Origin: Acidovorax sp. FHTAMBA
Lineage (GTDB): Bacteria; Pseudomonadota; Gammaproteobacteria; Burkholderiales; Burkholderiaceae_C
Assembly (NCBI RefSeq): GCF_038958875.1
Contig: NZ_CP152407.1
Location: 813,501 to 877,500 of the forward strand
DNA: 64,000 nt
Reading direction: 5' to 3'
The notes under the pieces: generated by a model
Databases searched by the model: none
What the model saw: only the letters and a program-made list of their open reading frames with translations
What the model was told of the DNA's origin: nothing
Shown here: in pieces, positions 15,234-24,356 of the stretch
Numbering within the stretch: the first letter of the stretch is position 1
Layout of the letters: every line of letters starts with the position of its first letter
Program-made: the position numbers and the translations under genes

Positions 15234-16562
15234 TCAAGACTGGCAGTCCGCTGCGTCGCGTCGCGTCATCTTCTTGTCGGCCAGGTACTTGTCCGCACCG
15301 GCCTTGACCATGGGCTTCAAGATCTGCTCATCAGCCTGGTACCAGTCCGACGAGAAGTTCCACTTGGCGCCATCCCAGGTGTGCACGCGGGCCCAGGTGG
15401 AGCCCATGTGGTCGGCGCAGCTGGTGGACAGTGGGCGCATCACGCCGCTGAAGCCCAGCGCGTCCAGCTTCTTCTGGTCCAGCGCCAGGTTTTCCATGCC
15501 CCAGCGCACTTGTTCGCCGGTCATGACCTTGCCCTTACCAAAACGTTCCTGCGCGCGGCGCACGGATTCCACGGCCAGCATCTGGATGATCACACCGCGT
15601 GTGTACAGCACCGAACCCACTTCGTCCTTGGGGCCCGTGCCCTGGCCTGCGCCATGCACGTGCTTGAGGATGTCCTGGATCACCTTGGGCTGCTGGCCCG
15701 AGGTGTTCAGTGTCAGTGCGTTGTAGCCCTTGGCACCGTCGCCCACGTCACGCACGTCCGGCTCGGCACCAGCCCACCACACGCCGTACATCTTGTCGCG
15801 CGGGTAGCCCGTGGCCTGCGCTTCCTTCAGCGCGGTGGAGTTCATCACGCCCCAGCCCCACAGCAGCACGTAATCGGGACGGCTCTGGCGCACCTGCAGC
15901 CAGGTGGCCTTCTGCTCCACGCCGGGTGCGGTCACGGGCAGCAGCTGCAGTTCAAAGCCGTGCATCTTGGAGCGCTCCTGCAGCAGCGGGATGGGCTCCT
16001 TGCCGAACGGACTGTCGTGGTACACCAGCGCGATCTTCTTGCCCTTGAGCTTGTCGAGGCCGCCGTTGGTCTTGCCCAGGTGCTGGATCAGGATGTCGGC
16101 GCCCGTCCAGTAGCTGCCCATGAAGGGGAAGTTCCACTTGAACGCCTGGCCGTCCTGCGCTACCGACAGGCCATAGCCCAGCGTCATCAGCGGGATCTTG
16201 TCCACGGGGGCCTTTTCGGTCAGCGCAAAGGTGATGCCGGTGGCCTGGGGGTCAAACAGCGTCACGCCGGGGCGGCTCTTGAGGCGCTCGTAGCATTCCA
16301 CGCCGCGGTCGGTGGCGTAGCCGGTTTCGCACTCTTCAAAGGTCAGCTTCACACCGTTGATGCCGCCGTCGCGGGCGTTGATCATCTTGATGTAGTCCTG
16401 CTTGCCATTGGCCCATGGCACACCGTTGGGAGCGTAGGGGCCGGTGCGGTAAGACAGCAGCGGGAAGAACTGCTCCTTGGCCTGCGCAAGGGCGCTGGTG
16501 GTGACGGCGGAGGCGCCGGCAGCAATCACCGCAGCGGCGATCACGAGTTTGGAAAGCTTCAT
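15234..16562 (-). CDS. Liv-type ABC transporter periplasmic substrate-binding protein
   Basis: A 442-residue type I periplasmic binding protein with a signal peptide (MKLSKLVIAAAVIAAGASAV to about SALAQA). It has the family segments KQDYIKMINARDGGINGVKL, CYERLKSRPGVTLFDPQATG and HDSPFGKEPIPLLQER. AAGGAGA stands ahead of the ATG at 16562; the longer frame from 16754 would overlap livM. It resembles binding proteins of aromatic- or carboxylic-acid Liv transporters more than leucine-binding proteins in length. It lies between livM and livF in the operon. Confidence 0.88.
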   Translation of the reverse strand: MKLSKLVIAAAVIAAGASAVTTSALAQAKEQFFPLLSYRTGPYAPNGVPWANGKQDYIKMINARDGGINGVKLTFEECETGYATDRGVECYERLKSRPGVTLFDPQATGITFALTEKAPVDKIPLMTLGYGLSVAQDGQAFKWNFPFMGSYWTGADILIQHLGKTNGGLDKLKGKKIALVYHDSPFGKEPIPLLQERSKMHGFELQLLPVTAPGVEQKATWLQVRQSRPDYVLLWGWGVMNSTALKEAQATGYPRDKMYGVWWAGAEPDVRDVGDGAKGYNALTLNTSGQQPKVIQDILKHVHGAGQGTGPKDEVGSVLYTRGVIIQMLAVESVRRAQERFGKGKVMTGEQVRWGMENLALDQKKLDALGFSGVMRPLSTSCADHMGSTWARVHTWDGAKWNFSSDWYQADEQILKPMVKAGADKYLADKKMTRRDAADCQS

Positions 16563-16689
16563 GGATGTCTCCTTTGAATGAATGTGTTGAAGCACGGGGG
16601 AAAACCGGATGGAACAGACAGTTAACGCGTCAATGGGGGCGGAACGTATCGGGAATTGCGAGTACGGGGTTTCCTCAGGGACCGCCCGC

Positions 16690-17766
16690 TCAGTGCGGGA
16701 AGGGCCACAGGCGCAGTTTCTGCTTGGCGGTGGACCACAGCTTGGCCAGGCCATGCGGCTCCACGATGAGGAACCAGACGATCAGTGCGCCAAAGATCAT
16801 CAGCTCGGCGTGGGAGATGCCGGCGGTGGAGACCTCGATGCCAAAAATCCCCATGAAGGCCGGCAGGAACTGGTTGAGCACGATGGGTAGCACCACGATG
16901 AACGCCGCGCCAAAAAAGCCCCCCATGATCGAGCCGAGCCCGCCAATGATCACCATGAACAGCAGCCGGAATGAGATCTCTACCGAGAAGGCCGCAGGCT
17001 CCCATGCGCTCAGGTGCACGAAAGCCCACAGTGCACCGGCCATGCCCACGATGAACGAGCTCACGGCAAAGGCGCTGAGCTTGGCGTACATGGGGCGGAT
17101 GCCGATCACCGCTGCGGCCACGTCCATGTCGCGGATGGCCATCCACTCCCGGCCAATCGCGCCGCGCACCAGGTTCTTGGCCAGCAGGGCCACCACCACC
17201 AGCAGCGCCAGACAAAAGAGGTACTTGCTGGTGGCGCTCTCGATGGGCATGCCGAACACCTGCAGGTTGTTCACCGACACCGAGCCCGAGTCGGAGTTGT
17301 TGGTGAACCACTTGATGCGCAGGAACATCCAGTCGCTGAAAAACTGCGCCGCCAGCGTGGCCACGGCCAGGTACAGGCCCTTCACGCGCAGGCTGGGCAG
17401 CCCGAACAGGATGCCGAAGAACGTGGCGCACAGGCCGCCCAGGATGAGCGCCGGAATCAGCGGCATGCCCGGAAAGCGCACGAAGAAGTTGTAGGCCCCG
17501 TAGGCCCCCACGGCCATGAAGGCACCCGAGCCCAGCGAGATCTGGCCGCAGTAGCCCACCAGGATGTTCACCCCCAGCGCCGCCATGGCCATGATGACGA
17601 ACGGGATCAGGATGGCGCGGAAGAGGTAGTCGCTGGCCAGCATGGGCACGGCGATGAAGGCAATGGCCAGGATGATGGCCAGCGCAATGCGGTCCTGCGC
17701 GATCGGGAAGATCTGCTGGTCGGCGCGGTAGCTGGTCTTGAACTGGCCGTTTTCGCGGTAGAGCAT
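16690..17766 (-). CDS. livM: Liv-type ABC transporter permease
   Basis: A 358-residue inner-membrane permease of the LivM family with about nine hydrophobic segments. The motifs GQISLGSGAFMAVGAYGAY and the cytoplasmic loop IGREWMAIRDMDVAAAVIGI, followed by LSAFAVSSFIVGMAGAL, are typical. It begins after an extended hydrophilic N-terminus (residues 1-25) found in the aromatic-acid branch. The start codon is 25 bases after the livH stop; the binding-protein gene begins 127 bases downstream. Confidence 0.92.
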   Translation of the reverse strand: MLYRENGQFKTSYRADQQIFPIAQDRIALAIILAIAFIAVPMLASDYLFRAILIPFVIMAMAALGVNILVGYCGQISLGSGAFMAVGAYGAYNFFVRFPGMPLIPALILGGLCATFFGILFGLPSLRVKGLYLAVATLAAQFFSDWMFLRIKWFTNNSDSGSVSVNNLQVFGMPIESATSKYLFCLALLVVVALLAKNLVRGAIGREWMAIRDMDVAAAVIGIRPMYAKLSAFAVSSFIVGMAGALWAFVHLSAWEPAAFSVEISFRLLFMVIIGGLGSIMGGFFGAAFIVVLPIVLNQFLPAFMGIFGIEVSTAGISHAELMIFGALIVWFLIVEPHGLAKLWSTAKQKLRLWPFPH

Positions 17767-17791
17767 GGAAGTCTCCTGTTGTTCTTATGGG

Positions 17792-18721
17792 TTACACGCG
17801 ATCAATGATTTTTTCCCCGAAGAGCCCCTGGGGCCTGAAGAGAAGAAACACCAGCGCCAGCACGTACGCAAACCAGATCTCGATGCCCCCGCCCACGAAC
17901 GGGCCCAGGTACACCTCGGAGAGCTTCTCGCCAACACCGATGATCAGCCCGCCGATGATGGCGCCCGGCACGGATGTGAGGCCGCCCAGGATCACCACCG
18001 GCAGCGCACGCAGCGCCACCGTGGTCAGCGAGAACTGCACCCCGAGCTTGCTGCCCCAGATCATCCCCGCCACCAGGGCCACCACACCCGCCACGCACCA
18101 CACGATCACCCAGATGCGGTTGAGCGGAATGCCGATGGACTGTGCCGCCTGGTGGTCGTCCGCCACGGCCCGCAGGGCGCGGCCGGTGGAGGTCTTCTGG
18201 AAGAACACCGACAGCAGGGCCACCAGCGAGGCAGCAATGGCGGCGGCAATCACGTCTTCCTTGTTGATCAGGATGCCACCCTGGAAAACGCTGTCGAGCA
18301 TGAAGATCGGCTCCTTGGGCATGCCGATGTCGATCTTGTAGATGTTGCTGCCAAAGATCGTCTGGCCCAGGCCTTCCAGAAAGTACGTGATGCCCAGCGT
18401 GGCCATCAGCAGCGTCGCACCTTCCTGGTTGACCAGGTGGCGCAGCACCAGGCGCTCGATCAGCCACGCCACCGCAAACATGATGGCGCCGGCGATCACG
18501 AAGGCCACCAGGTTGGCAACGATGAGGTTGTCGATGCCGGTCCACTTGGGGATCCACTCGGCAAAGCGCGCCATGGCCAGGGCTGCGAACAGCACCATGG
18601 CGCCCTGCGCAAAGTTGAACACGCCAGAGGCCTTGTAGATGAGCACGAAGCCCAGCGCCACCAGCGAATACAGCATGCCGGCCATGAGGCCGCCGATCAG
18701 TGTTTCAAGAAAGAATGCCAT
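17792..18721 (-). CDS. livH: Liv-type ABC transporter permease
   Basis: A 309-residue inner-membrane permease of the LivH family with about eight membrane segments; motifs GLMAGMLYSLVALGFVLIYK at the N-terminus, FNFAQGAMVLFAALA, and RALRAVADDHQAAQSIGIPL as the ATPase-coupling loop. It forms a heterodimer with LivM. The gene starts 18 bases after the livG stop, so the operon is tightly packed here. Confidence 0.92.
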   Translation of the reverse strand: MAFFLETLIGGLMAGMLYSLVALGFVLIYKASGVFNFAQGAMVLFAALAMARFAEWIPKWTGIDNLIVANLVAFVIAGAIMFAVAWLIERLVLRHLVNQEGATLLMATLGITYFLEGLGQTIFGSNIYKIDIGMPKEPIFMLDSVFQGGILINKEDVIAAAIAASLVALLSVFFQKTSTGRALRAVADDHQAAQSIGIPLNRIWVIVWCVAGVVALVAGMIWGSKLGVQFSLTTVALRALPVVILGGLTSVPGAIIGGLIIGVGEKLSEVYLGPFVGGGIEIWFAYVLALVFLLFRPQGLFGEKIIDRV

Positions 18722-18739
18722 GTTGCTTTTCCCTGCCTT

Positions 18740-19525
18740 TTAGTGGCTGGTTCCCAGGTAGGCGCTGATCACGTCTTCGTTGTTGCGGACTTCGTCGGGG
18801 CTGCCGTCACCGATCTTCTTGCCGTAGTCCAGCACCACCACGCGGTCGGAGATGTCCATCACCACGCCCATGTCGTGCTCGATGAGCACGATGGTGGTGC
18901 CGAACTCGTCGTTCACATCGAGGATGAAGCGGCACATGTCCTGTTTTTCTTCCACGTTCATGCCGGCCATGGGCTCGTCGAGCAGCAGCACCTGCGGCTC
19001 CATGGCCAGGGCACGGCCCAGATCCACGCGCTTTTGCAGGCCATAGGGCAGCTGGCCCACGGGGGTCTTGCGAAAGGCCTGGATTTCCAGGAAGTCGATG
19101 ATGTGCTCGACGTACTCGCGGTGGCGGATCTCCTCGCGCTCGGCCGGGCCGATGCGCAGCGCCTGCATCAGCAGATTGCTTTTGATCTTGAGGTTGCGGC
19201 CGGTCATGATGTTGTCGATCACGCTCATGCCCTTGAACAGTGCCAGGTTCTGGAAGGTGCGCGCCACGCCCATCTCGGCCACCTGGCGTGAGTTCATGTG
19301 CGAGAACGTCTTTCCCCGGAAGGTGATGGAACCCTCGGACGGCGTGTACACGCCGTTGATGCAGTTGAGCATCGAGCTCTTGCCCGCGCCGTTGGGGCCG
19401 ATGATGGCGCGGATCTCGTGCTCCCGGACGTTGAACGAGATGTCGGTCAGCGCCTTCACACCGCCAAACCGCAGGCTGATGTTCTTGACGTCGAGGATGA
19501 CGTCGCCGATCTTCTTTTTGGTCAT
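18740..19525 (-). CDS. livG: Liv-type ABC transporter ATP-binding protein (first ATPase)
   Basis: A 261-residue ABC ATPase of the LivG type: Walker A GPNGAGKSS near 40-48, LPYGLQKRVDLGRALAMEPQ as the signature region (LPYG rather than LSGG), Walker B VLLLDEPMAGMN. The ATG at 19525 follows the acyl-CoA synthetase stop by 37 bases; a longer frame would run into that gene. The variant signature LPYGLQKR is common in the LivG branch linked to carboxylic-acid catabolism. Confidence 0.9.
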   Translation of the reverse strand: MTKKKIGDVILDVKNISLRFGGVKALTDISFNVREHEIRAIIGPNGAGKSSMLNCINGVYTPSEGSITFRGKTFSHMNSRQVAEMGVARTFQNLALFKGMSVIDNIMTGRNLKIKSNLLMQALRIGPAEREEIRHREYVEHIIDFLEIQAFRKTPVGQLPYGLQKRVDLGRALAMEPQVLLLDEPMAGMNVEEKQDMCRFILDVNDEFGTTIVLIEHDMGVVMDISDRVVVLDYGKKIGDGSPDEVRNNEDVISAYLGTSH

Positions 19526-19562
19526 GGATGGATGCCTGGACTCAATGGATGGGAGTGCGTGA

Positions 19563-21509
19563 TCACGCGGCCTTCTTGACCGGTGCAAACGTCTTGGTGT
19601 CCGACAGCTTCAGCGTGGCGCTCACGCTGCCCGTGCGGCCGTCCTCGAACTTGACCTGGGTCTCGATGTACTGCTCGGTGCGGCCTGCGTATAGCGCATC
19701 CACGAGCACCGCGTATTTCTCGGCAATGAAGCCGCGGCGGACCTTGTTGGTGCGTGTGAGTTCGCCGTCGTCGGCATCCAGCTCCTTGTGCAGCACCAGA
19801 AAGCGGCTGACCTGGCTGCCCGCCAGCATGGTGTCGGTGGCGAGGTCGGCGTTGACCTTCTCGATGCACTCGCGGATCAGCTCATACACCTCGGGCTTTT
19901 GCGCCAGGTCGGTGTAGCCCGCGTAGGGCAGGTTGCGGCGTTCGGCCCAGTTGCCCACGGCGTCGAAGTCGATGTTGACCATTACGCACACCTTCTCGCG
20001 GCCATCGCCCAGGGCCACCACTTCCTTGATGTGCGGGAAGAACTTGAGCTTGTTCTCCACGTACTTGGGCGCAAACATCGCGCCGTCGTTGGCGCCGCCC
20101 TTGATGCGGCCCACGTCTTTCACGCGGTCGATGATCTTGAGGTGGCCGTGCGCGTCCAGAAACCCGGCGTCGCTGGTGTGGTACCAGCCATCGGCGGTGA
20201 GCACCTCGGCCGTGGCCGTGGGGTTCTTGTAGTACTCCTTGAGCAAGCCGGCGGACTTGACGAGGATCTCGCCGTTGTCGGCCACCTTGATCTCCACGCC
20301 GCGGATCGGCACGCCCACCGTGTCGGCGCGCGCCTGGTTGTCGGGCTGCAGGCAGACGAACACGGCGGTCTCGGTGGAGCCGTACAACTGCTTGAGGTTG
20401 ATGCCGATGGAGCGGTAGAAGGTGAAAAGGTCCGGGCCGATGGCCTCGCCTGCCGTGTAAGCCACACGCACGCGGCTGAAGCCGAGGTTGTTGCGCAGCG
20501 GGCCGTACACCAGCAGGTTGCCCAGCGCGTACTTGATGCGGTCGATCGTGCCCACGGGCTCGCCGTCCATCAGGGCCGGGCCCACGCGTTTGGCCACGCT
20601 CATGCAGGCCTCGAACATCTTGCGCTTGATGGTGCCCGCGTCTTCCATGCGGATCATCACGCTGGTGAGCAGGCCTTCAAAGATGCGGGGGGGCGCAAAG
20701 TAGTAGGTGGGGCCGACTTCTTTCAGGTCGATGGTCACCGTGCTGGCCGACTCGGGGCAGTTCACCACATAGCCGCAGGCCAGCCACTGCGCATAGCTGA
20801 AGATGTTCTGGCCGATCCAGGCCGGGGGCAGGTAGGCCAGCACCTCTTCGCTGCTGGTGAGCCTGTCGAACTCTGCCCCCGCGCTGGCGCGGTCCAGCAG
20901 CGTGCTGTGCGTGTGCACCACGCCCTTGGGGTTGCCGGTGGTGCCCGAGGTGAAGAACATGGCGGCCACGTCGTCGGGCCGGGCCTTGGCGACCTCGCTC
21001 CGAAACCACTCGGGGTTTTTGGCGACGTGCGCCTTGCCGGCTTCGATCAGCGAGTCCAGCGACGCCAGACCCTGTTCCTCGTAGTTGCGCAGGCCGCGCG
21101 GGTCGTCAAAGTAGATGTTCGAAATCTGGGGGCACTGCTCGCGGATCTCCAGAATCTTGTCCACCTGCTCCTGGTCTTCCACCAGGCAAAAGCGCACCTC
21201 GGCGTTGTTGAGCGGGAACACGCATTCGGCCCCCACGGCATCCTGGTACAGCGGCACCGGAATGGCGCCCAGCGACTGGGCGGCCAGCATGGTGGCGTAC
21301 AGGCGGGGGCGGTTGGCGCCGATCACCACCATGTGTTCATGGCGGCGCAGGCCCGCCAGGTGCAAGCCCGCCGCCACCTGTTCCACCAGCTGCACCAGGT
21401 CGGCCCAGCTGTGGGTTTGCCAGATGCCATATTCTTTTTCGCGCAGTGCCGGTGCGGTCGGGCGCTCGGCGGCATGCTTGAGCAGCAGTTGCGGGAACGT
21501 GGTCAACAT
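19563..21509 (-). CDS. long-chain-type AMP-dependent acyl-CoA synthetase, first gene of the Liv operon
   Basis: A 648-residue acyl-CoA synthetase: MFFTSGTTGNPKGVVHTHST near 185-204, LKQLYGSTETAVFVCLQ, DGWYHTSDAGFLDAHGHLKI and RIKGGANDGAMFAPKYVEN. AGGAAG precedes the ATG at 21509. Length and the insertion after the A8 region resemble FadD15-type or aryl-alkanoate ligases. Transcribed ahead of livGHM, the binding protein, livF and a PaaK-like gene, it probably activates the acid imported by the transporter. The palindrome TTGTCTTTCCGACGACAA about 100 bases upstream also occurs beside a Crp/Fnr gene at 25.6 kb. Confidence 0.85.
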   Translation of the reverse strand: MLTTFPQLLLKHAAERPTAPALREKEYGIWQTHSWADLVQLVEQVAAGLHLAGLRRHEHMVVIGANRPRLYATMLAAQSLGAIPVPLYQDAVGAECVFPLNNAEVRFCLVEDQEQVDKILEIREQCPQISNIYFDDPRGLRNYEEQGLASLDSLIEAGKAHVAKNPEWFRSEVAKARPDDVAAMFFTSGTTGNPKGVVHTHSTLLDRASAGAEFDRLTSSEEVLAYLPPAWIGQNIFSYAQWLACGYVVNCPESASTVTIDLKEVGPTYYFAPPRIFEGLLTSVMIRMEDAGTIKRKMFEACMSVAKRVGPALMDGEPVGTIDRIKYALGNLLVYGPLRNNLGFSRVRVAYTAGEAIGPDLFTFYRSIGINLKQLYGSTETAVFVCLQPDNQARADTVGVPIRGVEIKVADNGEILVKSAGLLKEYYKNPTATAEVLTADGWYHTSDAGFLDAHGHLKIIDRVKDVGRIKGGANDGAMFAPKYVENKLKFFPHIKEVVALGDGREKVCVMVNIDFDAVGNWAERRNLPYAGYTDLAQKPEVYELIRECIEKVNADLATDTMLAGSQVSRFLVLHKELDADDGELTRTNKVRRGFIAEKYAVLVDALYAGRTEQYIETQVKFEDGRTGSVSATLKLSDTKTFAPVKKAA

Positions 21510-21610
21510 TGCAGCTTCCTAAAAGTGTGGGTGTCAGCCGGGTGACAGTCGGTGGCGCGGCCTTGTGGCAGCGCGTTGGGTCCAATGCTAGGACTCACTT
21601 TGACGTCATC

Positions 21611-21628
21611 TTGTCTTTCCGACGACAA
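21611..21628. promoter_or_regulatory. candidate Crp/Fnr-family operator upstream of the acyl-CoA synthetase/Liv operon
   Basis: TTGTCTTTCCGACGACAA, an 18-bp near-palindrome, matches 16 of 18 bases with the site at 25635-25652. It lies about 100 bases before the synthetase ATG on the minus strand. Confidence 0.6.
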
Positions 21629-21704
21629 TTTGCGGGTAAGTCCTTATCAGGTGAAACCCTGCCCGCCGCCGGGCGGTATCCTTGGGCCGGTGAACACGCC
21701 CTCC

Positions 21705-23417
21705 ATGTACGCACCGTTCTTCGGTCTTCAGCACCCCCCGTTTTCCATCGCCCCGGACCCGCGCTACCTGTTCATGAGCGAGCGGCACCGGGAGGCGCTG
21801 GCGCACCTGCTGTACGGGCTGGATGCAGGGGGAGGTTTTGTGCTGCTCACCGGCGAAGTGGGGGCGGGCAAGACCACCGTGTGCCGCTGCTTTCTGGAAC
21901 AGATTCCGGCGCACTGCAACGTGGCGTACATCTTCAATCCGAAGCTCACCGTGGGCGAGCTGCTGCGCACCATCTGCGACGAGTTTGGCGTGCCGCACCA
22001 GCCCACCGTACCGGGGGTGGAGACCGTCAAGGACTACATCGACCCGCTCAATGCCTCGCTGCTGGCTGCGCACGGCGCAGGGCGCAACACCGTGCTCATC
22101 ATCGACGAGGCGCAGAACCTGTCGGCCGATGTGCTGGAGCAGCTGCGCCTGCTCACCAACCTGGAGACCAGCGAGCGCAAGCTGCTGCAGATCATTCTCA
22201 TCGGGCAGCCCGAACTGCGTGCCATGGTGGCCCAGCCGTCGATGGAGCAACTGGCGCAGCGCGTGATTGCGCGGTTTCACCTGGGGCCGCTCAGCCCGCA
22301 GGAGACCGAGCAGTACATCGCCCACCGCCTTGCCGTGGCGGGGCTCAACGGCCCGCTGCCTTTTGACCGGCGGGCCCTGCGCCGGGTGCAGGAGATTTCG
22401 CAGGGCATTCCGCGGCGCATCAATCTGCTGTGCGACCGCGCGCTGCTCGGCGCCTACGCCGAGGGGGCCCGGCAGGTCACGCGCGCGATCGTCAACCGTG
22501 CCGCGCGCGAGGTATTCGATGCGCCGGGGTCTGCACAGGCTTTGCGGGGTGCGCGGGCCACGCTGCCCCGGTGGGTGTGGGCCAGCGTGGGGGCCGTGGC
22601 CGGCGCGGCGGCCGTGGTCGCGCTGGGCGCGGGTGTGGGGGTATTGCCCTGGAACCTGGGGGAGCCGCAGCCTGCCCCCCGGGCGGCCGCCTCCAGTGCA
22701 GGCAGCAGCGCAGTGGCCCAGAGCGCGGGCGCACCGGCATCTGGTCCGCAGGGCAACCCAGGCACGGCGGATGCGGTGGCACCGCGTGCGGCGACGTCTG
22801 CGCTGGAGCCTTTTCTGCAGGCACAACCGGCAAACGATGCGTCAGCCTGGCAGGTGCTGGCGTCTGCGTGGGGGGCTGCGGTACCGGCGGGCGCCGACGC
22901 CTGCGCCACCTTGCCGCGTGAGGGCCTGCGGTGTTACCGCAACCGCCGCGCTGGTCTCAACCTCGTCCGCCAGATGGACCGGCCGGTGGTGCTGGCACTC
23001 TATCCCGCGGAAGACGCCGAGGTGCCCGTGTCGGTGGTGCTTCGCAGCCTCGAGGGCGACATGGCCGTGCTGGAAGGCGGCGGCCGCACTGTGCAGCTGC
23101 CGGTGGCCGAGCTGGCCCAGGTCTGGCGCGGCGAAATGGCCACGCTGTGGCGCACCCCGCCGGGCATGCCCGAGCGCGGCGACATCGTGGACAGCCCGGA
23201 AGGCGCCGCATGGCTGGACCTACAGCTGGCCTCCAGGGCCGCGGGCGGCAACGGCCCCGGCAGCCGCCCGATGACGCCCGCATTGCGCCAGTCGCGCATT
23301 CACCGTTTCCAGCTGGCCCAGGGCGTGACGCCCGACGGCCGGGCTGGCCCCCTGACCCTCATGCTGCTCAATCGCGCGACCGGTGTGAGTGAGCCGCGCT
23401 TGCGCACCGGAGGCTGA
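21705..23417 (+). CDS. exeA: ExeA family AAA ATPase with C-terminal peptidoglycan-binding domain
   Basis: A 570-residue protein in the ExeA/GspA style. An AAA domain (1-270) has Walker A TGEVGAGKTT at 49-58 and Walker B VLIIDEAQNL at 130-139. A single membrane segment follows at about 312-333, then a Pro/Ala-rich periplasmic linker and, near 520-560, a putative peptidoglycan-binding domain (QSRIHRFQLAQGVTPDGRAG). ExeA with ExeB helps place the type II secretin in the cell wall. The ATG at 21705 begins the conserved MYAPFFGLQHPPFSI start. The gspB-like gene follows five bases after the stop; no other secretion genes are in view. Confidence 0.9.
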   Translation: MYAPFFGLQHPPFSIAPDPRYLFMSERHREALAHLLYGLDAGGGFVLLTGEVGAGKTTVCRCFLEQIPAHCNVAYIFNPKLTVGELLRTICDEFGVPHQPTVPGVETVKDYIDPLNASLLAAHGAGRNTVLIIDEAQNLSADVLEQLRLLTNLETSERKLLQIILIGQPELRAMVAQPSMEQLAQRVIARFHLGPLSPQETEQYIAHRLAVAGLNGPLPFDRRALRRVQEISQGIPRRINLLCDRALLGAYAEGARQVTRAIVNRAAREVFDAPGSAQALRGARATLPRWVWASVGAVAGAAAVVALGAGVGVLPWNLGEPQPAPRAAASSAGSSAVAQSAGAPASGPQGNPGTADAVAPRAATSALEPFLQAQPANDASAWQVLASAWGAAVPAGADACATLPREGLRCYRNRRAGLNLVRQMDRPVVLALYPAEDAEVPVSVVLRSLEGDMAVLEGGGRTVQLPVAELAQVWRGEMATLWRTPPGMPERGDIVDSPEGAAWLDLQLASRAAGGNGPGSRPMTPALRQSRIHRFQLAQGVTPDGRAGPLTLMLLNRATGVSEPRLRTGG

Positions 23418-23421
23418 AAAA

Positions 23422-24249
23422 GTGTCTTACATCCTCGATGCGCTGCGGCGCGCAGACGCCGAGCGGTCCCGTGGCGACGTGCCCGGGCTGCACACTCCTG
23501 CCATCCCGGTGCCTGCAGCCGTTTCTGCCGAGCGACGCACTGCATCGGCGCCGCTGACCCTGCTGGCCGGGGCCGCGCTGGTGGTGGCCGCATTGGCAGC
23601 GGGCATGACCTGGTGGGTGGCGCAGCGCAGCGCGCCTGGCGGGGGCGTGGTGCTGGCGGGCGCTGCCCCCACCCCGTCACCCCTTCCTTCCCCAGCGGCT
23701 TCACCCGCCGCTGCGGTCGCGTTGCCGGCGCAACCCGCGGCCTCGTCTGCCGCGCCGGTGCCCGCCGCGCCCACCAGCCCGCCGGTCACCACGGCGGCGC
23801 CTGCCCCGGCAGCCATGCCAGTGCCCCGCCCGGCCGAGAGCCCTGCAGCGCCCGCAGCCCGAGAGAAAAAGCCCTCGCCCGCCGTGGCGCGCGCCGCACC
23901 TGCCGAGCCCGCCCCACCGCGCCCCGCGCGTGAAGCGGCGCGCGAGAGTGTGCGGCCCAGCGCGCCCGCCCCCCGCACGCCGGACGCCGCACCTGCGCCA
24001 ACCACCGCGCCGACCGGCACCGTGTTTGCCCAGGCCGACCTGCCCGAGGCGGTGCGTGCGCAACTGCCCGTGCTCAAGATATCGGGGGCCACCTACTCCT
24101 CCAACCCCGTGTACCGCATGGCGATCGTGAACGGCCAGGTCTTGCATGAAGGCGACCTGGCTGCACCCGGGTTGCAGCTCGAAAAAATCGAGCAGGGCCG
24201 CACGATCTGGTCGTTTCGGGGCTACCGCTACGGGCTGGCTTCGCAGTAG
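23422..24249 (+). CDS. gspB: general secretion pathway protein GspB
   Basis: A 275-residue inner-membrane protein starting at GTG 23422 with GGAGG upstream. The start VSYILDALRRADAERSRG is the typical short cytoplasmic GspB motif; one membrane segment lies at about 45-68, then a long Pro/Ala linker (to about 195), and the C-terminal GspB domain (LPVLKISGATYSSNPVYRMA to FRGYRYGL). It works with ExeA to connect the type II secretion secretin to peptidoglycan. The extreme GC and low complexity of the linker make the middle poorly conserved. Confidence 0.9.
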   Translation: MSYILDALRRADAERSRGDVPGLHTPAIPVPAAVSAERRTASAPLTLLAGAALVVAALAAGMTWWVAQRSAPGGGVVLAGAAPTPSPLPSPAASPAAAVALPAQPAASSAAPVPAAPTSPPVTTAAPAPAAMPVPRPAESPAAPAAREKKPSPAVARAAPAEPAPPRPAREAARESVRPSAPAPRTPDAAPAPTTAPTGTVFAQADLPEAVRAQLPVLKISGATYSSNPVYRMAIVNGQVLHEGDLAAPGLQLEKIEQGRTIWSFRGYRYGLASQ

Positions 24250-24258
24250 AAAATATCA

Positions 24259-24312
24259 GTCAAAATGGCCGCTAGCGCTTAATGGTAAAGCGCGAACAGC
24301 TATTAAAAATGT
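24259..24312 (+). repeat. dispersed hairpin repeat, intergenic copy
   Basis: CAAAATGGCCGCTAGCGCTT, AATGGTAAAGCGC and GAACAGCTATTAAAAAT match the family. It lies ten bases after gspB; a CGTGGCA/TGCCACG hairpin at 24326-24347 follows between the convergent genes. Confidence 0.8.
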
Positions 24313-24356
24313 AGCGATAACGTGCCGTGGCAAGCAGCGCTGCCACGTACAACCGG

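Noticed and set aside
14955..16577. 540-codon plus-strand frame opposite the Liv-type binding protein
   Set aside because: Shadow frame crossing an intergenic repeat region; no family match.
19788..21545. 585-codon frame on the plus strand opposite the acyl-CoA synthetase
   Set aside because: Antisense shadow: composition is His/Gly/Val-rich with no family pattern, as usual for GC-rich codon bias.
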